Both the position numbers and the translations under genes were made by a program. Under the pieces are notes generated by a model. That model ran no database searches. It was given only the letters and a program-made list of their open reading frames with translations, and had not been told where the DNA came from. Positions 28,501 through 37,426 of a DNA stretch of 64,000 nucleotides are shown in pieces. The stretch is from Trebonia sp963785645 (GTDB taxonomy: Bacteria > Actinomycetota > Actinomycetes > Streptosporangiales > Streptosporangiaceae): positions 1 to 64,000 of the forward strand of contig CAWAWG010000021.1 of NCBI GenBank assembly GCA_963785645.1, read 5' to 3'. Numbering within the stretch: the first letter of the stretch is position 1; every line of letters begins with the position of its first letter.

Positions 28501-30156
28501 CGTGCTCGTCGGGGAAATCCAGGCCGCCGCACGGCACCTGCGCATCCCGGTCCCGCACCGCCCGTGGCTGGCGCCGCTCCCGCCCAGCCTCCTGCTAGGC
28601 GACATCACGCCGTCGGTCCGCGACCAGGAGCCGGCGGGAGGCGGCACCTGCCCCTGCGCGTTCGGGACCATCGACCGGCCGACGATGCAGCAGCAACAGC
28701 CTGCGGAGCTTAACCCGGATACCTTCGCCCACCTGATGGCAGCCGGCGCGCCGAGGTCAGGGCGGTCGCAGCTGCTGCGCACCATCGCCGGGGCGCTCGC
28801 GCTCACCCATAGTTCCGCAGACGTGCACCTGTACGGGATCGACTGCGGCAACGGCGCGCTGCTGCCGCTCGCCGAGCTCCCGCACTGCGGCGCGGTGGTC
28901 AGCCGCACGCAGACCGAGCGGGCGACCCGGCTGTTCAAGCGGCTGGCGGCCGAACTGAGCAGACGGCAGGAACTGCTCGCCGCAGCCGGGTTCGCCGATA
29001 TCCGCGAGCAGCGGGCCGCGGCGACGGCGGCCGAGCGGCTCCCGCACGTGTTCGTACTGCTTGACCGGTGGGAGGGATTCACCGCCACGCTGGGGGAACT
29101 CGAAGCCGCCGGCTGACCGAGGTCCTTACCCGGGTGCTCAGCGAAGGCGCCAGCGCCGGCCTGCACCTGGTGATGACCGGCGACCGCTCCCTGCTCGTCG
29201 GCCGCATCTCAGCGCTGTGCGAAGAGAAGCTGGTCTTTAAGCTCGCTGAGAAGGAGGACTACCGGCTGGCCGGCATCAACCCGCGCGACCTGCCCGACGA
29301 CGTGCCGCCCGGCCGGGCCTTCCGCACCGGCTCCGGCACCGAGCTGCAGGTGGCACTGCTCGCATCCGACGCATCCGGGCACGGACAGGCCGCCGCCCTC
29401 CAGACCATCGCGGCGCACTGCCGGACCCGCGATGAGGCGGTTCAGGCGGCCCAGCGGCCGTTCCGGGTCGACGTCCTGCCGCCGCACGTCTCATTCACCG
29501 ACGCGTGGCAGCTGCGCCCCGCCTCCGCCGGACCCCTGTGGGGCATGGTCGGGGTGGGCGGCGACACGCTCGCCGCGGTGGGGCCTGATCTCGCCTCCGG
29601 GGTGCCCTGCTTCATCGTGGCCGGTCCCGCCCAGTCCGGCCGCTCCACCATCCTGCTGTCCATGGCGAGATCGTTCCTGGCCGCCGGCACACCGGTGGTG
29701 CTGGCCGCACCGCGGCCGTCCCCGCTGCGCGCACTGGCCGGCGCATCCGGCGTAGCGGCCCTGTTCGACCAGCCGGAACTGGGCGAAACCGAACTCAACG
29801 AGGCCCTGGCCGGCTTCAGCCGGCCCGGTGTCGTCTTGATCGACGACGCGGAACTGCTGCGTGACTGCGGCGCGGCCGGCGAACTGAGCCGCCTGATCGC
29901 CCGCGGCAGCGACACCGGACGTGCCCTCGTCCTGGCCGGGGATGCCGAGCGGATCGGCCTGGGATTCAGCGGCTGGCAGGTCGACGCCAAACGAGCCCGG
30001 CGCGGCTGCCTGACCGCACCGGCCACCATTCCCGAAGGAGACCTGATCGGGGTAAGGCTGCCGCGAGACCTCCTCGGGCAGCCGCCACGCCCGGGCCGCT
30101 GCCTGCTGAACACCGGGAACGGTAACCTCCTCACGGTCAGCGTCCCCCTGGCGTGA
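25584..30156 (+). pseudogene. eccC: EccC-type FtsK/SpoIIIE ATPase with FHA domain, four frameshifts
   Basis: This is the motor ATPase of type VII secretion, about 1520 residues. The first 50 residues look ubiquitin-like. Then comes a Gln/His/Gly repeat (60-79), an FHA-like domain (about 145-245: GAGSIYWLPAGQADIGSGEE, VIAVGRSLLGLAQY) and two membrane helices (about 289-329). ATPase 1 has Walker A IAGTTGSGKSELLQSL (about 707) and Walker B RLVIVIDEFAAMSREL, then LILATQRPSGVVSQDIRAN. ATPases 2 and 3 have altered P-loops, GAPRSGRSQLL and GPAQSGRSTILL, with Arg in place of the Walker Lys. Shifts lie near 26965, 27955, 28460 and 29108. The layout resembles YukBA/EccC with N-terminal FHA. No eccB, eccD, eccE or mycP is in this window. 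Confidence 0.85.
25761..25820 (+). repeat. four 15-bp in-frame tandem repeats in eccC
   Basis: Units at 25761, 25776, 25791 and 25806 follow GGCCAACACGGTGCT with few changes. They encode GQHGA-type pentapeptides between the first domain and the FHA domain. Confidence 0.9.
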
Positions 30157-30514
30157 GGACAGCCAGCGTGCGGACAGCCGTTGTTCCATGCGCTCCTCGC
30201 ATGTTCGCTTGTGGGTATATGGCGGCCCCAGCGTGCTGGAATTATTTCCTTTGGTCGCGGCGTTCCAGCTAGGCGAATGTAAAGTTGCACGTCAGCGGCC
30301 TGATCGTCTTGCCTGGTCTTGCTCATGGATGGACCCGCGACAGCATAGGCTCTACACATGGCACGCGACGTCGGCCCGGGGACGCCCACGGGAACCGGCT
30401 TGGCTGCCCGCATCGCGGCGATGGCGACGTGCAGCGGCCTTGGCCTATAGGCTGGACCTGGGAAAATAATAAGCCTAGGTATAGCGGCTAGGCGGCGCGG
30501 ACGAGGAGGTCGAA
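30157..30514. other. leader region of the rimP operon
   Basis: There is no gene in this 358-bp gap. TAGGCT occurs at 30346 and 30448, either of which could be a -10 box. An inverted repeat GCCTAG/CTAGGC lies at about 30473-30493 just before the rimP ribosome binding site. The true promoter is not clear. Confidence 0.35.
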
Positions 30515-31093
30515 ATGCCCGGTAGCCTTCGCTCCACCGTAAGCCCGGTGGACGGCAGGAAGCTGGCTGGCCTGATAGAGCCTGTGGTCGCCGCCGCCGG
30601 AATGGACCTGGAATCGGTGCGGACCACCGTCGCGGGCAAACGGCGGCTGCTTCGCATCGTCGTGGACAGCGACCACGGAGTGAGCCTGGACGACGCGGCC
30701 GAAGTCAGCCGCGACATCTCCGCCCTGCTGGACGCCAGCAACGCGCTTGGCGAGGTCCCCTATACCCTTGAGGTTTCATCGCCCGGCGTCGACCGGCCGC
30801 TGACCGAGCCGAAGCACTGGCGGCGGGCCAGGGGGAGGCTCGTCCGGGTGAAGGTGGCAGGGGAGGGTTCCGTGGAGGGACGGCTGCTCGCGGCGGACGC
30901 CGACGGCGTCACGCTCGACCTGCCCGAGGGCGAGCGCCGGTTCCCCTACGCCGGCCTGGGCGCGGGAAGCGTCCAAGTCGAGTTCGGCCGGATTCCGGAC
31001 GCCGAGCTCGATGACTTTAGTGATCCGGAGCTTGACGACGCGGTGCTTACTGAAAACACCGAGGACCTTGGAGCTGGCGGCGATGGACATTGA
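30515..31093 (+). CDS. rimP: ribosome maturation factor RimP
   Basis: RimP helps assemble the 30S subunit. The 192-residue protein starts at ATG 30515 after GAGGAGGT. It shows the N-terminal αβ domain (LAGLIEPVVAAAGMDLESVR, LLRIVVDSDHGVSLDDAAEV), the signature YTLEVSSPGVDRPLTEPKHW, and a C-terminal SH3-like barrel (GRLLAADADGVTLDLPEGE). An acidic tail follows. It overlaps nusA by 11 bp, the normal rimP-nusA arrangement, and begins the translation and transcription factor cluster. The gene is intact. Confidence 0.95.
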   Translation: MPGSLRSTVSPVDGRKLAGLIEPVVAAAGMDLESVRTTVAGKRRLLRIVVDSDHGVSLDDAAEVSRDISALLDASNALGEVPYTLEVSSPGVDRPLTEPKHWRRARGRLVRVKVAGEGSVEGRLLAADADGVTLDLPEGERRFPYAGLGAGSVQVEFGRIPDAELDDFSDPELDDAVLTENTEDLGAGGDGH

Positions 31094-32288
31094 CCTGAGC
31101 GTGCTGCGCAGTCTCGAGAGCGAGAAGGACATCTCGTCCGAAACGGCAATCAAGGCGATCGAGGACGCGCTGCTCATGGCGTACCACAAGACGGAGGGCG
31201 CCAACCCGGCGGCACGGGTCGAGGTGAACAGGAAGACTGGCCACGTCACGGTCTGGGCCAAGGAGACGGCCGCGGACGGCGCGGCCGGCCATGAGTACGA
31301 CGACACTCCGGCAGGCTTCGGCCGGATCGCCGCGACCACCGCCCGGCAGGTGATACTGCAGCGGTTGCGCGATGTCGAAGACGAGATAACGTTCGGCGAG
31401 TACGCCGGGCACGAGGGCGACATCGTGGCCGGCATCATCCAGCAGGGCAAGGATCCGCGCACGGTGCTCGTCGACCTCGGCAAGATCGAGGCGGTGCTGC
31501 CGCTGGCCGAGCAGGTCCCTGGTGAGCGGTACGTACACGGCGAGCGGATCCGCTGCTATGTATGGCGGGTACGCAAGGGACACCGCGGCCCGTCGGTGAC
31601 CCTCTCACGGACCCACCCGGACCTGGTCCGCAAGCTGTTCGCGCTTGAGGTTCCCGAGATCGCGAGCGGTGCGGTGGAGATCGTCAAGATCGCCCGCGAG
31701 GCCGGGCACCGCACCAAGATCGCGGTGCAGTCTCACCAGCAGGGCGTGAACGCCAAAGGTGCGTGCATCGGACCAGTCGGCAGCCGTGTGCGGAACGTGA
31801 TGTCTGAATTGCACGGTGAGAAGATCGACATCGTGGACTACTCAGAAGATCCGGCGGAGTTCGTCGCGAACGCTCTCTCGCCGGCGAGGGTCACCCGGGT
31901 CGAAGTCATCGACCGCGACGCGATGGAAGCGCGGGTCACGGTGCCCGACTACCAGCTCTCGCTTGCCATCGGCAAGGAGGGGCAGAACGCCCGGCTGGCG
32001 GCCCGGCTCACCGGCTGGCGGATCGACATACGCTCTGACGGCGCGGTCGGCGCCTCCGCTCCCGCTCCGCGCACGTCGGCCAGCGAGTCAGCCCGGTCAA
32101 CCGAGTCAGCCCGGTCAACCGAGTCAGCCCGTTCAACCGGGGCAGCCCGTTCAACCGGGGCAGCCCGGTCACCAGAAGCGGCCCGGTCACCCGAGGCACA
32201 CCAGCCCGCCAAGGCGGACGCGGCCAAGGCGGCGGAAGCCAAGACCGAGGCAGCCAAGGCGGCGGGGGCTTCCGCCGACGCCTCTTGA
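31083..32288 (+). CDS. nusA: transcription termination/antitermination factor NusA
   Basis: NusA binds RNA polymerase and nascent RNA and tunes pausing and termination. The 401-residue protein starts at ATG 31083 inside the rimP end. The N-terminal polymerase-binding domain is MDIDLSVLRSLESEKDISSE and on. The S1 domain follows (EYAGHEGDIVAGIIQQGKDP), then the KH domains (NAKGACIGPVGSRVRNVM and LSLAIGKEGQNARLAARLTG). After residue 330 the tail is made of six 18-bp units encoding ESARST-like hexapeptides, then an Ala/Lys/Glu-rich end. The tail is longer and more repetitive than in most relatives. Confidence 0.95.
   Translation: MDIDLSVLRSLESEKDISSETAIKAIEDALLMAYHKTEGANPAARVEVNRKTGHVTVWAKETAADGAAGHEYDDTPAGFGRIAATTARQVILQRLRDVEDEITFGEYAGHEGDIVAGIIQQGKDPRTVLVDLGKIEAVLPLAEQVPGERYVHGERIRCYVWRVRKGHRGPSVTLSRTHPDLVRKLFALEVPEIASGAVEIVKIAREAGHRTKIAVQSHQQGVNAKGACIGPVGSRVRNVMSELHGEKIDIVDYSEDPAEFVANALSPARVTRVEVIDRDAMEARVTVPDYQLSLAIGKEGQNARLAARLTGWRIDIRSDGAVGASAPAPRTSASESARSTESARSTESARSTGAARSTGAARSPEAARSPEAHQPAKADAAKAAEAKTEAAKAAGASADAS
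32085..32192 (+). repeat. six 18-bp in-frame repeats in the nusA tail
   Basis: Units follow GAGTCAGCCCGGTCAACC at 32085, 32103 and 32121, then drift to GGGGCAGCCCGTTCAACC and GAAGCGGCCCGGTCACCC. They encode (E/G)(S/A)AR(S)(T/P) hexapeptides, a flexible tail. Confidence 0.9.
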
Positions 32289-32368
32289 CCAGCAGGACCC
32301 AGATGCCGGCTAGACCCTGCCACCTCGGCGGGTGCCCCGCTGCGGTTACGCGGTAGACTAGAAAGGCA

Positions 32369-32662
32369 ATGACCGCACACACTGAGCTGCCCGAGACAGG
32401 GAAGAGACCCGTTCGATCCTGTGTTGGGTGCAAAGCGCGTGCGGCGAAGTCCAGCTTGCTTCGCCTAGTGGTGGCTGGGGACGTCATCGTCCCCGACCCC
32501 CAAGCGCGGCGGCCGGGCCGGGGCGCATACCTGCATCCCAGCCTGGCATGCTTCGAACTGGCGCAGCGGCGTCGGGTGTTCTCTCGCGCACTGCGCGTTC
32601 CGGGTTCGCCTGACACCACCCCGCTGGCTTCGTACCTTTTCCGAACTGGCGGCGGGCCATAA
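32369..32662 (+). CDS. ylxR: YlxR/RnpM RNA-binding protein
   Basis: This small (97-residue) RNA-binding protein belongs to the DUF448 family; in Bacillus the homologue (RnpM) modulates RNase P. ATG 32369 opens MTAHTELPETGKRPVRSCVG. The signature RPVRSCVGCKARAAKSSLLR is followed by VAGDVIVPDPQARRPGRGAY and LHPSLACFELAQRRRVFSRA. The C-terminal 20 residues are variable. Its place between nusA and infB is conserved across bacteria, and it is surely in the same operon. Confidence 0.92.
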   Translation: MTAHTELPETGKRPVRSCVGCKARAAKSSLLRLVVAGDVIVPDPQARRPGRGAYLHPSLACFELAQRRRVFSRALRVPGSPDTTPLASYLFRTGGGP

Positions 32663-32880
32663 CATGGCTGACGCAGCAGCGCGGAACGGTCAAGCCGACG
32701 GGAAGCACGCTGGACAAGACAGAGAACCTGTACGGAAAGCAGGTCGAGAAGCTATGAGCGCTCGATGAGCACAAGGCGATGAACGGCACGAACTGAGGCC
32801 GGCCCGGAGCACCCTATGCGCCGGATCGGCTGATGATCCGGTTTTGATGGCCCTTGGGAAGGGCCGGGCAGAGGAGCATA

Positions 32881-35800
32881 GTGGCGAAGGTCCGGGTTTA
32901 CGAACTCGCGAAGGAGTTCGGAGTAGAGAGCAAGGCCGTCATGGCCAAGCTCGAAGAGATGGGCGAGTTCGTGCGTTCCGCGTCCTCGACGATCGAGGCG
33001 CCTGTGGTCCGCAGGCTCAAGGAAGCATTCAACGGCGGCGGTGCGGGCAAGGGCGGCGGTGACCGTTCTTCCGCATCTGGCGGTCGTGACCAGGGTCGCC
33101 GCGAGCAGGGCGGTTTCGGTGACCGCCCCCGCGGCGACCGTCCCGCGCGCCTGCCTGACACGCGTCTGCCTGACAGTGGCCAGACGGCCCCTGTCAGCGG
33201 CATCGCGGGGGGTGCAGGAGGCAACGCAGGGAGCACGGCGGTACCGAGTGCACCCGTACCCGCCGCGCCGCTACCCGGCTCTGGTCCCAGGCCGGTGCCG
33301 CGCCCGGTACCGCCCCGCCCCGTGCCGCAGGTTCCCGGGGTCAGCGCACCCGCGCCAAGCGTTCCGGCCGCTCCCGAGGCGTCGTCCGTGCCCGCCGCTC
33401 CAGCGGCACCCGCGCGGCCCGCGCCCGGGCCGCGTCCGGCCACCCCTGGCCAAGGTGCCCCAGTCCCGGCACCGGGCCCGCGCCCGGCGGCACCCCGTCC
33501 GGCCGCGCCTCGTCCCGGCGGACAGCAGAGCGGTCCTCAGGGGACCGAAAGCTCGCCGGCGACCGACGGCTCCCAGGGCGGTTCTTACGGTGCTCCGCGC
33601 TCCGGCGGCGCCCCGCGTCCGGCTGGCCCGAGGCCGGCCGGACCAGGTCAGCGCGGTCCGCGTCCGGGCCCGCGGCCAGGCAACAACCCGTTTAGCTCGA
33701 CCGCGACCGGCATGGGGGCAGCCCCCGCCGGCCGTCCCGGTTACACTGACCGGCCCGAGCGTACTGACCGGCCCGAGCGCAGCGACCGGCCGGAACGCAC
33801 TGATCGGCCTGAGCGCAGCGACCGGCCAGACCGCGGCGACCGCGGCGACCGCGGACCTCGTCCCGGCGGCGGCGGCCCCGGCGGTGGCTTCGGCGACCGC
33901 GGACCTCGTCCCGGCGGCGGCACCGGCGGAGGCTTCAGCGACCGCGGACCTCGCCCCGGTGGTCCCGGAGGCCCTGGTGGCTTCGGCGACCGTGGCCCCC
34001 GCCCCGACCGCGGCGACCGCGGCCCGCGTCCCGGTGGTCCGCGTCCGGGTGGCCCTGGTGGTCCGGGCGGTTACGCTGACCGGCCCGGCGCAGGCACCTC
34101 CGACGGCGGTCCTCGTCCCGGTGGTCCGCGTCCGGGCGGCCCGCGCCCCAGCCCGATGAACATGCCGTCGCGCCCGGTGAGCGGAGGCGGGACGGGCGGC
34201 CCAGGCGGCGCGCGTCCCGGCGGCCAGGGCGGCCCCGGTGGCGGCCGTGGCCCGCGTCCCGGCGGCGGTGGCGGCTTCAGCGGCCCGCGTCCGGGTGGCG
34301 GCGGTGGCGGGCGGCCGGCCGGTGCCGGCACCGGACCTCGTCCCGGCGGCGGTGGCGGCTTCAGCGGCCCGCGTCCCGGCGGCGGCGGCCCCGGCGGCAG
34401 TGGCCCCGGCGGCGGCGGTGCGGCCCGTCCGGGCGGTGGTGGCGGTGGCGGCGGCGGTGGCGGCCGTGGCCGTCCCGGCGGTGGCGGTACCGCGGGTGCC
34501 TTCGGGCGTCCCGGCGGCAAGCCGGGCCGTGCCCGCAAGTCGAAGCGGCAGCGGCGGCAAGAGTTCGACAACATGCAGGCCCCGACCATCGGTGGCGTGT
34601 CGGTTCCGCGCGGCAACGGCCAGGTGATTCGCCTCAGCCGGGGCGCGTCCCTCAGCGACTTCGCGGACAAGATCGGCGCCAACCCGGCGAGCCTGGTGCA
34701 GGTGCTGTTCCACCTCGGCGAGATGGTCACCGCGACCCAGTCGGTGAACGACGAGACGCTGCAGTTGCTCGGGGCTGAGCTGAACTACAGCGTCCAGGTC
34801 GTGTCCCCCGAGGAGGAGGACCGCGAGCTGCTCGAGTCGTTCGACATCGACTTCGGCGACGACGAGGGCGGCGAGGAAGACCTCGTGGCGCGACCCCCGG
34901 TGGTCACCGTCATGGGTCACGTCGACCACGGCAAGACCAAGCTCCTCGACGCGATCAGGCACACCAACGTCGTCTCGAAAGAGGCCGGCGGCATCACCCA
35001 GCACATCGGTGCCTACCAGGTGCAGACCGAGGTCGACGGCGAAGAGCGCAAGATCACCTTCATCGACACCCCGGGTCACGAGGCCTTCACGGCCATGCGA
35101 GCCCGCGGCGCGCAGACCACCGACCTCGCGGTCCTGGTCGTCGCGGCCGATGACGGCGTGAAGCCGCAGACCACCGAGGCGCTGAACCACGCGCAGGCGG
35201 CCGGCGTGCCGATCGTGGTGGCGGTCAACAAGATCGACAAGGAAGGCGCCGACCCGAACAAGGTCCGCGCGCAGCTCACCGAGTACGGCCTGATCGCCGA
35301 GGAGTTCGGTGGCGACACCCAGTTCGTGGACGTGTCCGCGACCAAGGGGATCGGCATCGACAGCCTGCTTGAGGCGATCATCCTCACCGCCGATGCCTCG
35401 CTCGACCTGCGGGCCAACCCGCACCAGGACGCGCAGGGTGTCGCGATCGAAGCCCAGCTCGACAAGGGCCGCGGCCCGGTGGCGACCGTGCTCGTACAGC
35501 GCGGCACGCTGCACGTCGGTGACTCGATCGTGGCGGGCGAGGCCTACGGCCGCGTCCGGGCCATGCTCGACGAGGACCTCAACCAGCTCAGCGAGGCGCC
35601 GCCAAGCCGGCCGGTTCAGGTACTCGGGCTCACCGCGGTGCCGAAGGCGGGCGACAACTTCCTCGTCGTCACCGACGACCGGATGGCCAGGCAGATCGCC
35701 GAGCGTCGCGAGGCGCGAGAGCGGACCGCCCAGTTCGCACAGCGCCGCCGCCGCGTGACGCTGGAAGACCTGGACTCGGTCTTGAAGGCCGGCGAGCGCC

Positions 35801-36411
35801 AGGAACTCCTGCTGATCATCAAGGGCGACGTGTCCGGCTCGGTGGAAGCCCTGGAGGACGCGCTGCTCAAGCTCGACGTCGGCGAGGAGGTCCAGCTCCG
35901 GGTCATCGGCCGCGGCGTCGGTGCCATCACGCAGGACGACGTGAACCTGGCCATCGCCTCCGACGCGGTGATCATCGGCTTCAACGTCCGGCCGGCCGGC
36001 CGGGCGGGCGAGCTCGCGCAGCGCGAGGGCGTCGACATCCGCTACTACTCGATCATCTACCAGGCGATCGAGGAAGTTGAGGCCGCGCTCAAGGGCATGC
36101 TCAAGCCCGAGTTCGAGGAGGTCCAGCTCGGCTCGGCGGAGGTGCGCGAGGTCTTCCGGGTGCCGAAGGTCGGCAACGTCGCGGGCTGCCTCGTCCGTTC
36201 CGGCACGATCACCCGCAACAGCAAGGCGCGGGTCATCAGGGACGGCGTGGTCATCTCGGACAACCTCACGGTCGAAAGCCTGCGCAGGTTCAAGGAGGAC
36301 GCGACCGAGGTCCGCGAGGGCTACGAGTGCGGTATCGGCATCGGCTACAACGACATCAGGATCGAGGACGTCATCGAGACGTTCGAGATGCGGGAGAAGC
36401 CGAGGGCGTAA
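32881..36411 (+). CDS. infB: translation initiation factor IF-2
   Basis: IF-2 is the GTPase that places initiator tRNA on the ribosome. The 1176-residue protein starts at GTG 32881 (VAKVRVYELAKEFGVESKAV) behind GAGGAG; an earlier in-frame ATG at 32854 lacks a binding site. The first 55 residues are the IF2_N domain. About 500 residues of Gly/Pro/Arg-rich repeats (GPRPGG, PERTDRPERSDR) follow. The G domain has VTVMGHVDHGKTKLLDAIR (near 674), DTPGHEAFTAMRARG and VAVNKIDKEGAD. Domains II to IV are complete and end EMREKPRA. The disordered region is long even for an actinomycete. Confidence 0.96.
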   Translation: MAKVRVYELAKEFGVESKAVMAKLEEMGEFVRSASSTIEAPVVRRLKEAFNGGGAGKGGGDRSSASGGRDQGRREQGGFGDRPRGDRPARLPDTRLPDSGQTAPVSGIAGGAGGNAGSTAVPSAPVPAAPLPGSGPRPVPRPVPPRPVPQVPGVSAPAPSVPAAPEASSVPAAPAAPARPAPGPRPATPGQGAPVPAPGPRPAAPRPAAPRPGGQQSGPQGTESSPATDGSQGGSYGAPRSGGAPRPAGPRPAGPGQRGPRPGPRPGNNPFSSTATGMGAAPAGRPGYTDRPERTDRPERSDRPERTDRPERSDRPDRGDRGDRGPRPGGGGPGGGFGDRGPRPGGGTGGGFSDRGPRPGGPGGPGGFGDRGPRPDRGDRGPRPGGPRPGGPGGPGGYADRPGAGTSDGGPRPGGPRPGGPRPSPMNMPSRPVSGGGTGGPGGARPGGQGGPGGGRGPRPGGGGGFSGPRPGGGGGGRPAGAGTGPRPGGGGGFSGPRPGGGGPGGSGPGGGGAARPGGGGGGGGGGGRGRPGGGGTAGAFGRPGGKPGRARKSKRQRRQEFDNMQAPTIGGVSVPRGNGQVIRLSRGASLSDFADKIGANPASLVQVLFHLGEMVTATQSVNDETLQLLGAELNYSVQVVSPEEEDRELLESFDIDFGDDEGGEEDLVARPPVVTVMGHVDHGKTKLLDAIRHTNVVSKEAGGITQHIGAYQVQTEVDGEERKITFIDTPGHEAFTAMRARGAQTTDLAVLVVAADDGVKPQTTEALNHAQAAGVPIVVAVNKIDKEGADPNKVRAQLTEYGLIAEEFGGDTQFVDVSATKGIGIDSLLEAIILTADASLDLRANPHQDAQGVAIEAQLDKGRGPVATVLVQRGTLHVGDSIVAGEAYGRVRAMLDEDLNQLSEAPPSRPVQVLGLTAVPKAGDNFLVVTDDRMARQIAERREARERTAQFAQRRRRVTLEDLDSVLKAGERQELLLIIKGDVSGSVEALEDALLKLDVGEEVQLRVIGRGVGAITQDDVNLAIASDAVIIGFNVRPAGRAGELAQREGVDIRYYSIIYQAIEEVEAALKGMLKPEFEEVQLGSAEVREVFRVPKVGNVAGCLVRSGTITRNSKARVIRDGVVISDNLTVESLRRFKEDATEVREGYECGIGIGYNDIRIEDVIETFEMREKPRA

Positions 36412-36441
36412 GCGGGCCCGGCCGATAAATCAATAGGCCCT

Positions 36442-36507
36442 GGGTAGCGCTAAAAATCAATACCCGGCAACCTGCGGGCCCCGATAGCCTCTATCGGGGC
36501 CCGCAGG
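36442..36507 (+). terminator. two hairpins after infB
   Basis: GGGTA/TACCC arms (36442-36465) come first. They are followed by a perfect 17-bp stem, arms 36471-36487 (CCTGCGGGCCCCGATAG) and 36491-36507, with a 3-nt loop. No T-run follows, as is common in high-GC actinobacteria. It may end or process the transcript before the DUF503 gene. Confidence 0.65.
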
Positions 36508-36552
36508 CGGCGGACCTGGGCACCGCCGCGGTGAGCAAACGCCCTATCACCC

Positions 36553-36849
36553 ATGTATGTAGCTGCACTGACCCTCGATGTACTGCTTGGCGACGTTCGG
36601 TCTCTCAAGCAGAAGCGGGGCGTGGTACGGCCGCTCGTCGCCGAGTTGCGCCGGCGCTATCCCGGTGTCGCGGTCGCCGAGACCGGTCACCTCGACCTGC
36701 ATCGTCGGGCCGAGATCGGGGTAGCCGTGGTGTCCGACACTGCGGGGAACGCTACCCAACTGCTGGACGAGTGCGAGCGGATCGTCGCGTCGCACCCCGA
36801 GATCGAGCTGCTGTCAGCGCGACAGCGCCTTTATAACGAAGAGGAATAG
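36553..36849 (+). CDS. DUF503 family protein (YlxP-like)
   Basis: This is a 98-residue ferredoxin-fold protein of DUF503. ATG 36553 opens MYVAALTLDVLLGDVRSLKQ, followed by KRGVVRPLVAELRRRYPGVA, VAETGHLDLHRRAEIGVAVV and RIVASHPEIELLSARQRLYN. The SLKxKRxVV motif and C-terminal length are typical. It nearly always lies between infB and rbfA in actinobacteria and Firmicutes, which suggests a role in ribosome assembly or translation, but its activity is not established. The gene is intact. Confidence 0.9.
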   Translation: MYVAALTLDVLLGDVRSLKQKRGVVRPLVAELRRRYPGVAVAETGHLDLHRRAEIGVAVVSDTAGNATQLLDECERIVASHPEIELLSARQRLYNEEE

Positions 36850-36911
36850 CGACGCGGCAGTCTTCGGCCGTGCCACCACGATTCCTCTGTGTCCAAGAGG
36901 AGTGACCGACC

Positions 36912-37388
36912 ATGGACGAGGCCAAGACGCGCCGTATCGCCGAACGGATCGCCAAGATCGTCGCCGAGTTGCTTGAGCGCCGCATCAAGGACCCAAGGCT
37001 GGGCTTCGTCACCGTCACCGAGGCCCGGCTGACGCAAGATCTGCGCGAGGCGAAGGTCTACTACACGGTGTTCGGGTCGCCCGAGGAGCGTGCGGACACG
37101 GCCAAGGCGCTAAAGAGCGCCACCGGCATCATCCGCTCCGAGGTCGGCCGCTTGATCGGCCTCCGCCACACCCCGAGCCTTGAATTCATCGCCGACGTGC
37201 TGCCGGAGAGCGCGCAGCGGATCGACGACCTGGTGGCGGCCACCCGCCAGAAGGACGAGGAACTGGCCCGCGCCAGCGCGGGTGCTCAGTGGGCCGGCGA
37301 CCCGGACCCTTACAAGAAGCCAGCCGACGACGACTGGGATGACGGCGAAGAGGACGAAGACGACGAGGATGAGGACGAGGACGCCTAG
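36912..37388 (+). CDS. rbfA: 30S ribosome-binding factor A
   Basis: RbfA binds the 30S subunit during late 16S rRNA maturation. The 158-residue protein starts at ATG 36912 after AAGAGGAG. The KH-like core reads RRIAERIAKIVAELLERRIK, DPRLGFVTVTEARLTQDLRE, AKVYYTVFGSPEERADTAKA and LRHTPSLEFIADVLPESAQR. The C-terminal 25 residues are almost all Asp and Glu (DDGEEDEDDEDEDEDA), an acidic tail longer than in E. coli. It lies between DUF503 and truB, as usual. Confidence 0.95.
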   Translation: MDEAKTRRIAERIAKIVAELLERRIKDPRLGFVTVTEARLTQDLREAKVYYTVFGSPEERADTAKALKSATGIIRSEVGRLIGLRHTPSLEFIADVLPESAQRIDDLVAATRQKDEELARASAGAQWAGDPDPYKKPADDDWDDGEEDEDDEDEDEDA

Positions 37389-37426
37389 CCTGATGTCCGT
37401 CACGACGCGCTGGCTGGTGATCGCGA

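Noticed and set aside
30188..30469. Open frame of 93 codons before rimP
   Set aside because: No motif and no ribosome binding site; it lies in the leader of the rimP operon.
33271..35514. 747-codon open frame antisense to infB
   Set aside because: A shadow of the repetitive GC-rich infB sequence; Ala/Thr/Arg-rich with no domain, while infB itself is complete.
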